This document shows, one piece after another, positions 22,075 to 32,302 of a stretch of DNA of 64,000 nt. Made by a program: the position numbers and the translations under genes. The notes below the pieces were generated by a model that saw nothing but the letters and a program-made list of their open reading frames with translations, was not told the DNA's origin and made no database searches. This stretch comes from Ilyonectria destructans. Lineage: Eukaryota; Ascomycota; Sordariomycetes; Hypocreales; Nectriaceae. Each line of letters starts with the position of its first letter. Positions within the stretch are counted from its first letter, which is position 1. Location: positions 1,054,001-1,118,000 of the forward strand of contig JAHEWK010000003.1 in assembly GCA_020740775.1 (NCBI GenBank). The letters are read 5' to 3'.

Positions 22075-22972
22075 TTACCTCCCCATCTCCACGCTCACCA
22101 TCTGATACAACGTTTGGAATGGTCGGATCTTCGAAGGGTACCAAACATAAAATATAACCATTGCAGCGGCCATCAAGAGACCATCGAAGACATAAAGAGG
22201 CCATTCATTCTCGAGCAAATATCCATCGGAGCCCATAAAGTACTCGATTATGCGAAATAATGAACGTACCAAGATCAAGGTCGATGTTGGGTAGAGCATC
22301 ATGAGCATAGACTCCCGTGGAAGTTCACCATTATTTCGAGTACCAAACACGCCTACGATGAGGCATTGTTGCCGGTATTTGTGATGAAACATGACCGCCA
22401 CTGCTAGAAATATCTCAAAGAAGATGATCTGAATGAACAACCTGAGACAACGATATTTTCGCCCATCTTGGGGTCATCGCCAGCAGCCATGAAGCCAGCC
22501 CCGCCACTTTGGACCATGAACGCGAAAACATTACGCAACAACAATGTGGTCAGCCAACGGATCTTGATGATGCAGCACGATTCCCCCTTTGGCCCAAGCC
22601 CGCAGATTACGTGCCCAAGGGTCATATAAATCGATGCTGCGAAGAGAGATGGTGGAACGAGGAGGAAAACAGATCGTAATGTACGGCATGAGCTGATCGG
22701 TGGCGTTGTTGCAGCCGCTCACCCAATAAAGCCTATTACTTCGACTGCGAAGCTCATGAGTAAGCTGCAAGTTACGGATTTAGCCTGGGCGTCGAGGAGA
22801 ACATACGATAGCCTCCGATGACAAACGGGAGGCAAAACCACATTCTATGGCAGTATATCTTCCAGCTGCGAGCCAGAGAAAAGGCCAGAAATATGAGCAA
22901 GAAAATTATGGCCGCTGCCACAGATGGCACGTAGTTCCATAGAAAGAAGCCCCCCTTGTAGGAAAAAAGCTC
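22075..22972 (-). pseudogene. RTA1-like lipid-translocating membrane protein, inactivated by at least three frameshifts
   Basis: The minus strand encodes all RTA1-family landmarks in order, but in shifting frames. These are an N-terminal FFLWNYVPSVAAAIIF segment, an LMPYIT segment, VPPSLFAASIYMTLG, an FMVQSGGAGFMAAGDDPKMG loop, and a C-terminal half with RSLFRIIEYFMGSDGYLLEN and WPLYVFDGLLMAAAM. One plausible intron (GTATGT...CGCAG, about 22805-22752) joins GGY to LEVIGFIG. Single-base shifts lie near 22717-22733, 22663-22674 and 22436-22448, and none can be removed by an intron of realistic size. No in-frame ATG precedes the first segment; a TGA lies just upstream. RTA1 proteins have seven TM segments and are linked to resistance to sterol-active compounds. 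Confidence 0.75.
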
Positions 22973-23674
22973 CCCTCATAAAACTGGTTTTTTTTTTGAC
23001 CTTGTGCCGGCAAATTGCTCACCTTGAGGGAGCAGACAGAAGTTAGATTAATAAGAGCTCCCCTCTCTTCGGAAGGAGATGGAGCATTGAGCTGGAAAGC
23101 ATTGTCGTTGAAGGTTGAAAAGAAACCAAAAATGATGATAATGTTGTCACAAATGAACCCGAAAGAATGGAAGAAACAAATAGGGATGTTAGGAGAGTGA
23201 GTAGTTTAACAATACCTGAGTTGTTGGTGAGCCCCCAGGCTATATGTATCGATACCATTGACTTGCAGTTTGCTAGAAATCCTTACTCATATCTCCACAT
23301 ACCGCGAAAGTATCATCTTCTAACCTATTTCATACTCTTCCTCGTATATTCTGAGGTCCTTGGACTCGCCCGTGGTCCGATCTATTCTGAGGAGTGGGGA
23401 CCAACACCCTGACTAGCGCAGGAAGCATGGTGAATTGAAGCACGACTTTTCACTCCTCAACTAACCCAATTCGGGGATTTCCGCGTAACGATCTAGAAGT
23501 GGTAAGGCTCGCCGGTGACGAGGTCGGAACGCGGATAGCAAGTAAATGCAATGCCCAAAGACACCATCTTCCCCTTTCGTGCTCAGTTTTTCCCGTATAC
23601 TCGTACAAACCTCATTTTTCGGGTCGATCCAACATACTCCTTCTCCGCTTCCGATAGCCTGGGTTTATTCCAGT
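22973..23674. other. Intergenic between RTA1 pseudogene and UPC2-like regulator
   Basis: About 0.7 kb of divergent 5' flank. GAGGGGAGCT occurs twice on the minus strand (about 22968-22977 and 23055-23064), possibly a small local duplication. No gene supported. Confidence 0.35.
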
Positions 23675-24835
23675 ATGCCGGACCTGGCCCAGCAGCGTCG
23701 GCACCACCGGAAGTCCCGAAACGGGTGCAGTGTTTGCAAGAGACGGCACATCAAATGCGACGAACGACAACCATCATGCGGCAATTGCGAGATTTCTGAG
23801 CGAAAGTGTGGCTATTCGGCTCCTAAGGGAACAAAATCCAGCACTCCTCAGTATGATCAAGAGCTCACTGGCTCGGCCTGGCTGGAGGCCACAACACCCA
23901 CATCTCAAGGACCACATTCACCGGCTTCAACGAATTCGCCTGCCCCTAAAGAGGATCAGATCTTCACTTTCCACCACTTGGCGCTTCTCCATCATGTCGA
24001 GAAGAACATGGACGAATGGTTGATGGTCACTGACCAGATGAAACCTATCGCCGAGACATACCTCAGCACAGCACTGACGACACCGTACTTGATGAACCAG
24101 CTTCTCGCTCTCTCCGCGATGCATTTGCGCTTCTTGAATCCAGAATCATCAGACTGGTATAAACAAAACGCAGAAAGATTACACCAACGAGGTCTACTGG
24201 GCTTCAAAATGTCGTTGGAAGATGCAACAAACTCGAACGCGTTGCCCCAATTTCTATTCCCGTCACTCCTCGCCCTCTACTATCTTGCCGAAAGGGTCGC
24301 CAATGCGGACCAAGAATTCGATACAATTTTTGACAACATGGTGCAATATTTTCGACTTCATCGAGGGGCACGCATTATGGGTGAGAGATTGTGGACGTCT
24401 CTTCGGGATTCGAGACTCAATCAGTTGTTTTGCGCGGCGACTCAGGAGCCGGACCTCCAGTGGATACGTACTCCAAGCTACACCATCATTTCGGAGATGC
24501 TACAGACTTCAGACCTTAACCAAGAGTCGCTCGAAGCCTGCGAAGGTGCAAAACAAGCACTCGGCTTTGTGATCCGCCGAATTGAAGGCCCGGAGGCTTG
24601 GGGGGCGCACGCATTAATGGCCTGGTCAAATCTTCTGTCACCTCGCTTCATCACACTCTTGGAAAAGCGAACTCCTGAAGCTCTTGTGATTCTAGCGCAC
24701 TACTCAACTTTACTTTATCGTTTTCGTGATTTTTGGTGTCTTGGCGACATCGGCGAGCGTCTGGTACATGGGATATGGAAGATCTTAGCGCCATATTGGA
24801 CGAATTTTCTACCAAACATTGGTGCTCAAGGATAA
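23675..24835 (+). CDS. Zn2Cys6 transcription factor, sterol uptake control (UPC2/ECM22)-like, 386 aa
   Basis: Starts at the ATG at 23675 (MPDLAQQ), directly before the basic RRHHRKSRNG leader of this subgroup. The zinc cluster is C18, C21, C28, C35, C38 and C45 (CX2CX6CX6CX2CX6C). The linker is Ser/Pro/Thr-rich, then a helical region runs from ~110 to the end (FHHLALLHHVEKNMDEWL, LSALTTPYLMNQLLALSAMHL). This architecture matches the many fungal proteins annotated as sterol uptake control protein 2-like. The C-terminal half may bind a hydrophobic ligand by analogy with Upc2, but specificity is unknown. An upstream in-frame extension to 23546 lacks conserved content. A decayed RTA1-like gene lies divergently upstream. 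Confidence 0.85.
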   Translation: MPDLAQQRRHHRKSRNGCSVCKRRHIKCDERQPSCGNCEISERKCGYSAPKGTKSSTPQYDQELTGSAWLEATTPTSQGPHSPASTNSPAPKEDQIFTFHHLALLHHVEKNMDEWLMVTDQMKPIAETYLSTALTTPYLMNQLLALSAMHLRFLNPESSDWYKQNAERLHQRGLLGFKMSLEDATNSNALPQFLFPSLLALYYLAERVANADQEFDTIFDNMVQYFRLHRGARIMGERLWTSLRDSRLNQLFCAATQEPDLQWIRTPSYTIISEMLQTSDLNQESLEACEGAKQALGFVIRRIEGPEAWGAHALMAWSNLLSPRFITLLEKRTPEALVILAHYSTLLYRFRDFWCLGDIGERLVHGIWKILAPYWTNFLPNIGAQG

Positions 24836-25771
24836 CGTTCTGATATGTCTGCCAATCCATAAACACATACTGCAAAAGATTTTGCACATTCTAGTTTAAT
24901 TTAGATGTTATTGCTTGAATAGCTTACTCCTTTGAGGGAAAAAAATAGCTTCACCTGCATATTCCCGATATTCACCTTCCTGCTCTTTCTCGGCATTGAT
25001 ATCACATTTGGAAGCTTAAGAACATAACGTGCTTGATATTTGGAACAGTTTCCAGTGATTAAGACCCTGCGGCCTCACCGTTTCACCTGGGGTGTCCTAG
25101 CCCATATATGGTTCACCGTCAAGTTGGTAAACTCTTAAGTCCGCGTTCGTGTTGTATTAGTTGAGACGCTTGACTTGGAGGAGGGTCCATAATTGACATG
25201 TGGGTAACACGTTATACCGAATATGGATGTGTACGCGGATTGCATCCTCCAACATGCCCTTGCTTCTATTTGCGGAAATAGACATCCTTGCTGCGAGAAT
25301 CAGCTTGTAAAATCTTGATATGCAAGGGAGGTGGCCAAGCAGTTAGGTGGGATCCCTGCCATCCATGACCCTGGCTAGCTACTCTTCAACAAGGGGTTTG
25401 AGAGACCGAACCAACTGGACTCACTCGTATTCGAGCCTTGATCATAACTGTACAGGGATGGAATCTAGAGGCGTAAAGGGAACCCGCTGTGGGAACGTTT
25501 CGGTAAACATGGACTCATCGCATTAGGATGGCCGCGCGTTGCGGATATTCCAGCGGTGAATTACGCTTATAGCTTGACAGATCCCCCCGAAAGTGTTTCT
25601 CACTAGCTTATCTCCTAACTATTAATAGAGGTCCTCGTCTTGATTATCTGGGGTTTTCTTTAGCAAGCAACCCCAGGATACCGTTTTCGAAATATCGTCC
25701 GAAGACTACAAGATCCTAGCCCCTTTCCTTCTTCACACTTCACAACTCTAAGAAGCCAGCCTTTTTCCATT
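24836..25771. other. Intergenic, no supported feature
   Basis: About 0.94 kb with stops in all frames, between the UPC2-like gene and the damaged AttH-like gene. No repeat or RNA gene recognised. Confidence 0.35.
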
Positions 25772-26959
25772 ATGACAGCGAAGAAACTCGTTAATGTCGC
25801 GGCGATGCTCGGCTCAGGTTTCGCAGCTTGCTCTCGCGACACGACGCGAAATCTAAACCTTGCGCCCAACTATTACAACAGAACAATAGCTGCTGAGCAC
25901 CTTTCCGTCGAGGGTAATCTGGATGGCTTCAAGATGCTTGCTCCTGCTGCTGTCAAATCTGCCGACTTCTGGTATTTCGATGTCTTCTCGCAGGCAACCA
26001 ACCAGACTCTAAACATCGTCTTCTTCAACTCTGGAAAGTTTTCTCAATAATATCCCCATCCACTGTCTGTGCAGCTGTCAGGAGCCTATGCAAACGGCAC
26101 CGACTTTTACTACGAGGCTATAGCTAATGACGGTTTTACGCTGTCTAATGGGCCTGGCGGTATTGTCGGTAACTGGGAGGGAATTGGCTCCTTCCAAGGG
26201 TCCGCATTGGATAAGGCTGATGTCGAGTACTCCATCACTATTAATTCACCAGAGATGGGAATTGATGGAACTGTCGACTTCAAGGCGGTACGTCTTGGCA
26301 AAATTACATCGTGTCTCCTTGCTAACTTTCAAAAAGATCGCCCCCGCACATTACCCATGCGACCTGAATGACGCCGTGGGCGTGACTCGGAACCTTCTAT
26401 CAGGCCTATACTAGGCCAACGCCGTTCCCGACGCAGAGACCGTTGTCAATCTCCGAGTTCAGGACACCGCTATCGAGTTTACGGACGGTGTTGGTTACCA
26501 CGACAAAAACTAGGGGAATCAGTCTATCATTTACGGACCCAGGTACTAGGACTAGGGTCATGGTCGATTTGGTTCTGATTCAGTGGTTTGGTACAACCTC
26601 CTTGACTACGAAGGCAAGGTGGCTCGAAGATCTTTTGTTTCTAGGGAGGGAATGTTCTATTGGTTAGTTGTGAGCTCGAGAGTCTTGAGGTTCGCCAGAA
26701 GGGTGGTAAGGCGGCCTGGCCCCCGACGACCGGCCTCTTGGGGACGGAAGGGTTAACCGTCAAATATACGTTACCCGACGGGGAGACGCTGGCCCCAGAT
26801 ATAACAACTGAGTTCATTGTTCGTGATGAATGAGGAGCTTATTAGCGCGGCAATGGATTTACGAAGGGCGGTATTGTTGGACAGGAAATTTATGAAGGTA
26901 AAGCTCATTACGAGGAGTTTATCTTTGGCACCGTTAACAACTACAAGCCGCAAGTCTAA
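25772..26959 (+). pseudogene. AttH/CrtC hydroxyneurosporene synthase-like (fungal Diels-Alderase-like) gene, RIP-type damage
   Basis: The plus strand keeps recognisable family segments: an N-terminal LSVEGNLDGFKML, FWYFDVFS, VGNWEGIGSFQG, a GVGYHDKN block and a C-terminal YEGKAHYEEFIFG. It is broken repeatedly. A TAA interrupts the first block at 26048. After a likely intron (GTACGT at about 26288 to AAAAG at about 26337), TAG codons occur in one frame at 26412, 26511, 26547 and 26553, where family tryptophans are expected. A frameshift lies near 26648-26660, and two more stops follow in the new frame before 26860. TGG to TAG equals CpA to TpA on the other strand, the favoured RIP context. 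Intact relatives are lipocalin-like proteins, some catalysing cycloadditions in fungal polyketide pathways. No backbone synthase gene is present in the window. Confidence 0.78.
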
Positions 26960-27064
26960 GCAGTCGATCTAGGACCTAGCGGTATCGCAGATAGAATAAA
27001 CCCCGGAAGGATTGCTCTGGAAACCTTTCAATTGTAATTTTTATTTTCTGACAGACACTTTCAA

Positions 27065-27649
27065 CTACCTTACAAACTGATCCGCAAAGTTCGCACCAAG
27101 TCCGACGGCCTCATAATGCTTCCTTGCCTTATCCAACTTGCTGAACACATCTTCGACACCGACAGGAACGCCATCAGGATCGACGTAAATGTACGCCCCT
27201 GTAACATGAAACAGAGTCACCATCTCCTTCACATCCTCAGGAACCTCCAACGTATGAATATCACCTGGAGGCTCGTAGGCGTAGCCGCCTTCGGTAGCCC
27301 ACCAAGGGTGTTCGAGATAGTGCCAGCGTCCCTTCAGAACGGTAGCGTGCACGGCTCCCGCATGGCGATGACGGGAGAGAATACCGGAGCGACGGACGCG
27401 GAGAATATTGACGAAATAGCCGTTTGAGACGGAGAATAGGAGAGGACGGAACCAGACGTCAGGGGCTTGGGGTACCCAGAGGCGCTCGTCGCATTCAATG
27501 TCGAATATGCCCGGTACGACAAGGTCGTCGGGGACGGCCGGCAGCCGCGGCCCTCGATAAGGAACAGCAGCCTGGTCAGCGCGCTCTTCGGGTTCCTCTT
27601 GTTTTGGTAGGGGAATAGTTGCGGTCTCGGTTGCAGTGGTTGCGGCCAT
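27065..27649 (-). CDS. Cupin-domain protein, 2,4'-dihydroxyacetophenone dioxygenase/ChrR-like, 194 aa
   Basis: Intronless with an ATG at 27649. After a ~40-residue low-complexity leader, a double-motif cupin barrel is visible. Motif 1 has SRHRHAGAVHATVLKGRW (H94, H96, H101). Motif 2 has GGYAYEPPGDIHTLEV (E126, H132). These are plausible metal ligands. The PGD(I/V)HTLEV signature with LFHVTGAYIYVDPDG is typical of the bacterial and fungal DAD-like cupins that cleave aromatic ketones with O2, though most fungal copies are untested. It is close to a regulator, an aminotransferase and a permease gene, which suggests a small catabolic locus, but no direct evidence ties it to them. No signal peptide. 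Confidence 0.82.
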   Translation of the reverse strand: MAATTATETATIPLPKQEEPEERADQAAVPYRGPRLPAVPDDLVVPGIFDIECDERLWVPQAPDVWFRPLLFSVSNGYFVNILRVRRSGILSRHRHAGAVHATVLKGRWHYLEHPWWATEGGYAYEPPGDIHTLEVPEDVKEMVTLFHVTGAYIYVDPDGVPVGVEDVFSKLDKARKHYEAVGLGANFADQFVR

Positions 27650-27770
27650 TATGATGTGCTAGTGGATCAAGATATGGTGGAAAGGCAGGGGACGTCTTGT
27701 TGTGGTGTTATGACTGGAGTGTAGGTCTTTTGATAGGGAGCGTGTTAATGCTTTATAGATAGATAGAGCT

Positions 27771-27974
27771 TCAGATAAAATTCCCGAGAAACTGACCTTC
27801 ATAAGCTTCCTTCAAAATCATCAGCTGCGTGGAGTCGAGCCATGTGAAAGATGGGGAAGTGGGCGCCAACGGCGGCCCGAGGTCGGGAGGCGTGGCAAAG
27901 TCTAAGAATAAGGCTACGCCGTAGTGCAGAGGCTCGGAAGGAACAGGTGTGAATGATTCAGATCGTTTGGCCAA
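27771..27974 (-). pseudogene. Possible fragment of a DJ-1/PfpI-type gene (very weak)
   Basis: A 67-codon frame with a TTG first codon contains LHYGVALFLDFATPPDLGPPL. It faintly resembles the first strand and loop of fungal DJ-1/PfpI proteins (YGV-LFP-F--LDV-GPL). The rest is not family-like and the nucleophile elbow is absent. It may be chance; it lies in the promoter of the cupin gene. Confidence 0.15.
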
Positions 27975-28033
27975 TCATCATAGTTTCTTTTGCAATTGAT
28001 AGAATCTAGGAGAAGTTTCGGCATTCGGGACAA

Positions 28034-29677
28034 TTACGATATCGAAAGCTGCCAATTTCGGCGCTTCACAATATCCAGCCAGTCAACTCTATCGCAATCA
28101 CTACGTCGCGACCCATCGCCTCTCCGTCGCCAAACTTCGTCCAGAACATCCAAACATACCTCGACGTTGCGGAACTTGCGCCATCTTGCCATAGCACAGA
28201 GCTTCTCGCGGATCGTCTTAATCTGAGACGTCTCCATGGCCTCTCCGCCGGCTATGAAAAGCGGAAACAAAAGCGTACACTCGACCAAACATCCTTCGGG
28301 CATATCCAAGCTAAGTTCGCAGATAGCTTTTACGCATGTGGTGATTTTGGATTGTAAAATCGACGTATAGTTGTTGATATGACGTCGAAGAGTACGGTAT
28401 AAATGAATGAGTGCGGCGTTGCGATACGATTCCCCTAGCAAGGCCAGTGGCGAACCATCCTGATCTAATGGGCATATCCAATTCTGGAGTTCATCCTCGA
28501 TCAGCCGAGCGCGCTCGGAAAAGTTTTTCCTTGAACCGCTTCTGTTGAAAGAGTTCGTATCAATCTCGGTGAATTCAGATGTGTTCGCTTTTCCTTCGGC
28601 AAAGTCGGCATTTAACGTGCTTGTTTCTGATATGAGAAAAAGGATCCGTGACGCAAACCCAAAGTATGGATCTGCCAGCGAGTCATCCTCGGAAGCCCAG
28701 TAAAAGCCTGTTATCAACGGACGGCAATCTAGGGACACGCTCGTCATCACGTCATGGTATGCAAAGTTTCGGAGAAGCCATCTCCCCTCGAAGGTAGATT
28801 GAACTGTTTGCTTTGGGTCACGCAATGAGTCCGGCCCCGAGGTCAACGCACCACCAGCTCCAGCGAGATGGGGGTACCAGCTGTCCGTTGCCTCGGATAT
28901 GCACTCCATGGAGCAGAGCACCATAGTTACGGCAAGGCACATCTCGGTAGAGAGCTCACTCTTCTGCATGGACTCTTGAAGACGGGCTAGAGCATATCCG
29001 CGGTGACGCAATGATAAATCTTTGAAGCTATCATCACGCAAGGCCAGATGCGACGATGCCCATGCGGAGACGGCGTACATCAGTGTCGGGCATTCAAAGG
29101 CCATTGGGAGAATGACTGTGGGGGCCAGTTAGCGCTGCCACCAAAACTCCAGAGTGACATACTTACCTGATAAGAAGCAATTATTTTCCAAGTTGGTCGT
29201 AAGCAGAAACGCAAGCGTCACTGTGTAATAACGGAGCATGGCCCGCCTGCTCCCAACAAGATCACCCGTATCTGCATGGCTAGGACAAGGTGATGGGATA
29301 ACCCCCAGGAACCTCGTGACGCCTTGAGCCCAATCTCCCTCGGCCTTCGGGGCTTTAGGGACTTTTGAGTGGGCGATGCTCGGTTTCTCGGGGGCCACGG
29401 GCGATGGCGATCGTATCGCACGAGGGGCTTCTCGCTTGCAGAGCAAGTTGAGACGCGAGCAGTGGCCGCAGACGGGGTAGAGCTGATCACACTTCTTCTT
29501 TCTTGAGAGAGTTAGCTCTCAAGTTCTTCATGGTCAAGAAGACAAAGACAAAAGCCAATGAAACCATCCGTACCTTTGGCGACACGTCACACATCCTCGC
29601 CTCTGCCGAGTGTAACCTCCCCTTCTCGAGGACCCCGAAGTCGGCTTGGTGAGGGTTCCACTGCATCCGTCCATCAT
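28034..29677 (-). CDS. Zn2Cys6 transcription factor with Fungal_trans_2 domain, 506 aa
   Basis: Three exons: 29677-29574, 29501-29167 and 29115-28034. The first intron (CAAAG|GTACGG to CTCAAG|AAAG) splits the zinc cluster. Once spliced, C29, C32, C39, C46, C49 and C56 form CX2CX6CX6CX2CX6C with RQRKKKCDQ as the basic contact. The second intron has a GCTAAC branch site and joins FLS to VILPMAFECP, the standard start of the Fungal_trans_2 (DUF3468) domain, which includes LMYAVSAWASSHLAL and TMVLCSMECI. It probably regulates the adjoining cupin, aminotransferase and permease genes. That role is inferred from position; the aminotransferase stop is 550 bp away. Confidence 0.87.
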
Positions 29678-30227
29678 GCTCAACGAATGAATTTCGGTCT
29701 CAAGGTCAGCTCTGGCGAAATGATCGAGTTTGCTTGTCCGGGCGCTATGGGCGGTGATGAGAAGAAGAAGTTTAGATTGTCAGGGATGTGATCTTATCCC
29801 CATCAGCATGGCGGCTTTTCATGCGTGGCGCTATCGGCGGGGTGGGTCCATCCGGAGCCGAGATATTGCGGGGTCTAGCTCTCGTGCTCTCGTAGTTGGG
29901 GTCCTAATGGTCGGAACTTGCTGACTAGCTAAAAGATGGAAATGGAGAGAAAAGTGTATCGTGCTAGCGATAACCGATGTCTATGCCAGGTCTAAATTGT
30001 TGACACTACTTCTAGGAAACCCTTGCAGGTCATGGGCCTTCTTTCCTTGATGATCAAGGGATGGGATAACAAACGACGCCCGCATTTCCATTACGGGACG
30101 AGGCTCGATAAGGAAGAACCGACTCAGGTCTTCAACGAGTGACTGATGATCATGTGTGGCTCATATGTGGGTCGGTGACCGACTTTTCATTTTAGTGAAC
30201 TAACTATCCACCAAGGAGATACAGGAT
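29678..30227. other. Intergenic: promoter of Fungal_trans_2 regulator
   Basis: About 0.55 kb upstream of the regulator and downstream of the aminotransferase, both on the minus strand. No repeat or extra gene supported. Confidence 0.4.
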
Positions 30228-31736
30228 TCAAAGTTTCGTTTCCTTGGTGCGGGAGACTTGAGCGGTAACTATCGTGACGGCTTCTCGTAGAATCCCCACC
30301 ATTCGTCTCAGCTCCGGCGCAGTCACTACATACGGCGGGGACATGATGACATGATCCACGTGGACTTCCCCAGTTGTTCCCAGATTCCCCAGGATGTTCA
30401 GGCCCAGTTCCAGGGCTTGGTCCACGATCTGGCTGCAAAGCTTAAGGCTTGGGGGGAATGGAACCTTGTTGACCGGGTCCTGCATGAACTCGACGGCAAA
30501 GAAGAGACCGCGACCGCGGATGTCGCCAACAAACTCGAGGGGTCCAATCTGTTCTTTGAGTAGGCTCTCTAGTAACTGGCCTATTCTGGTCACGTTGTCC
30601 AGAATGCCTTCATCCCGGATGATTCGTTGGACCTCAAGGGCCGCGGCGCAAGCCACTGGGTGTGCCTGTTGTGAAGAAACCATTAGCTCCACGGATCACT
30701 AAATTTGATCAGGAAAAGAATGTGCTAGACAAACCTGGAACGTGTGTCCGTGTGCCAAGCCCCCTGAGCCATCAGCCAGGGCGTCGAAGATCTTGTGCCG
30801 AAGCAGAACCGCAGAGAGTGGAATGAAACCTCCACCAAGAGCCTTGCCAATGGTTTGAATGTCAGGGCCAGAAATGCCCTCCTGCTCCCAAGCGTGGGTT
30901 GTTCCTGTCTTGCCCATTCCACACATAATCTAAACGGTTAATGAACCTGCTTCCAAGCGATGCCGGGTTTTTTTTATCCAACTTACTTCATCCAAAATGA
31001 GAAGGACATCGTATCTATCACAAATCTCTCTCACAGCCTTGAAGTAACCTGGAACAGCAGGAAGACACCCAAGCGTCGTGCCGCTGACAGTCTCGGCCAC
31101 AAAAGCCGCTACCCTTTCAGCGCCCACCCTCAGAATCTCAGCCTCCAGCTGATCCGCAAGCCGTCTGACGTAGGATTCGTCGCTTTCGTCCTTCCCCTTG
31201 AGCCGGTAAGCATAGCAGGGGTCGACGAAGCTGACATTGTCTGAGAGCCAGTGGCGATACAGGGCTCGACGCGAGTCATGCCCAGAGATGCAGAGCGCAC
31301 CAATCGTGTTGCCATGGTAGCTCTGCTTTCGCGCGATGAAATGGCTCTTTTGGGGCATGCCTCGCTCATGCCAGTACTGGCTTGCAAGCTTGATCGCGGC
31401 ATCTGTAGCCTCACTGCCTGAATTGACGAAGATTGCCTTGGAGAGACCGCCTGGCTGTCCTTCAAGGAGCATCGTGGCAAGTTCTTCAGTGGCATTGCAG
31501 GTGAAGCGTGCGCCCGAGTAGAGATACGCTAGTTGTTGGACTTGCTTTGTGACTGCCTCTGTAATCTCCTGTCTGCCGTATCCTAGACAACAGACAGCTG
31601 GGCCAGCGGAAGCATCTAGGACTTCGCGGCCGGAGTCGAGGAACAGAGAAACGCCCGTGGCAGAAATGACCCTCTCGGGGCGGTGCGCAAAGGCACGGTG
31701 AAGGATGTGGGAATCAGATACGAAAGGGTGAGCCAT
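30228..31736 (-). CDS. PLP-dependent class III (omega) aminotransferase, 460 aa
   Basis: Exons 31736-30987, 30929-30735 and 30665-30228, all phase 0, with standard splice sites. The ATG at 31736 opens MAHPFVSDSHILHRAF; a TTG three codons earlier is not used. Family features are DASAGPAVCCLGYG near the N-terminus, NSGSEATDAAIKLASQYW, the SYHGNTIGALCISGH loop, and LILDE with D249 contacting the PLP pyridine nitrogen. K279 in TIGKALGGGF forms the Schiff base. GRGLFFAVEF is in the C-domain. Enzymes of this class transfer amino groups from omega-amino acids, diamines, GABA or beta-amino acids to keto acids; the donor is not predictable. It shares a divergent 566-bp promoter with an amino acid permease, consistent with uptake plus deamination. 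Confidence 0.9.
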
Positions 31737-32302
31737 GTTGGTCAATAACTGGTCAAAGTTTGATTGCTCTTGCTGGTGGTATCAGGCCAGGATGGAATGC
31801 GTCTGGGCCACAAGATATAGCTGAGATAACTCGGGGTATGTTCTTGGCTCTGACGCCTACAGATACTGTCTATCTCAGCCTCCCCGATCCAGCGCCGAGG
31901 CCATTCCGGCTAGGAACACATACGCCGCCGTTGGCGCCGAGGAGGTCTCTAGTGCCATCGAGGCAAGTTCAGTAGCGAGTAGTGCACAGTTAGCGTGAAC
32001 TTAGTCCCTACGGAACTGGGGGTTCCCCGCAACTACGCGCTGTCAGGGATGGTGAGCCACATTAACTCTTAGTATCATAACCATGGGTGGTTGAGCAGCA
32101 GCCAGAGTAGGCCAAGAAGCCTTGATAGCTATTTTTTCGCGGGTTGAACTTAGTAATTCGCCGTGTGAACTGACCTGTTCAACTAGGAGAGATGATGGAT
32201 GCATAAGAAGTCCTCGCATCCTCACTTTTCAACTCCATTTCAATCAATTCCCAAATCATCACCCTCCCAATAAATTGCTTTGGTACATACCTGTTGTTCA
32301 TC
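31737..32302. promoter_or_regulatory. Divergent promoter of aminotransferase and permease, with GATA-type sites
   Basis: A 566-bp head-to-head spacer. It contains AGATAA at 31824-31829 and CTATCT (minus-strand AGATAG) at 31870-31875, both fitting the HGATAR site of the nitrogen regulator AreA/Nit2. Two further AGATAT/AGATAC partial matches lie nearby (31813, 31861). Sites this short occur by chance, so regulation by nitrogen source is an inference. Confidence 0.4.

Noticed and set aside
22700..22750. 30-nt GTGAGC...CAG segment as an intron rescuing the RTA1 frame
   Set aside because: Far below the normal fungal intron length, the segment itself encodes family-like residues, and two other frameshifts remain.
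27771..27974. DJ-1/PfpI-like gene upstream of the cupin gene
   Set aside because: Only a short resemblance, non-ATG start and no catalytic elbow; kept only as a very low-confidence remnant.
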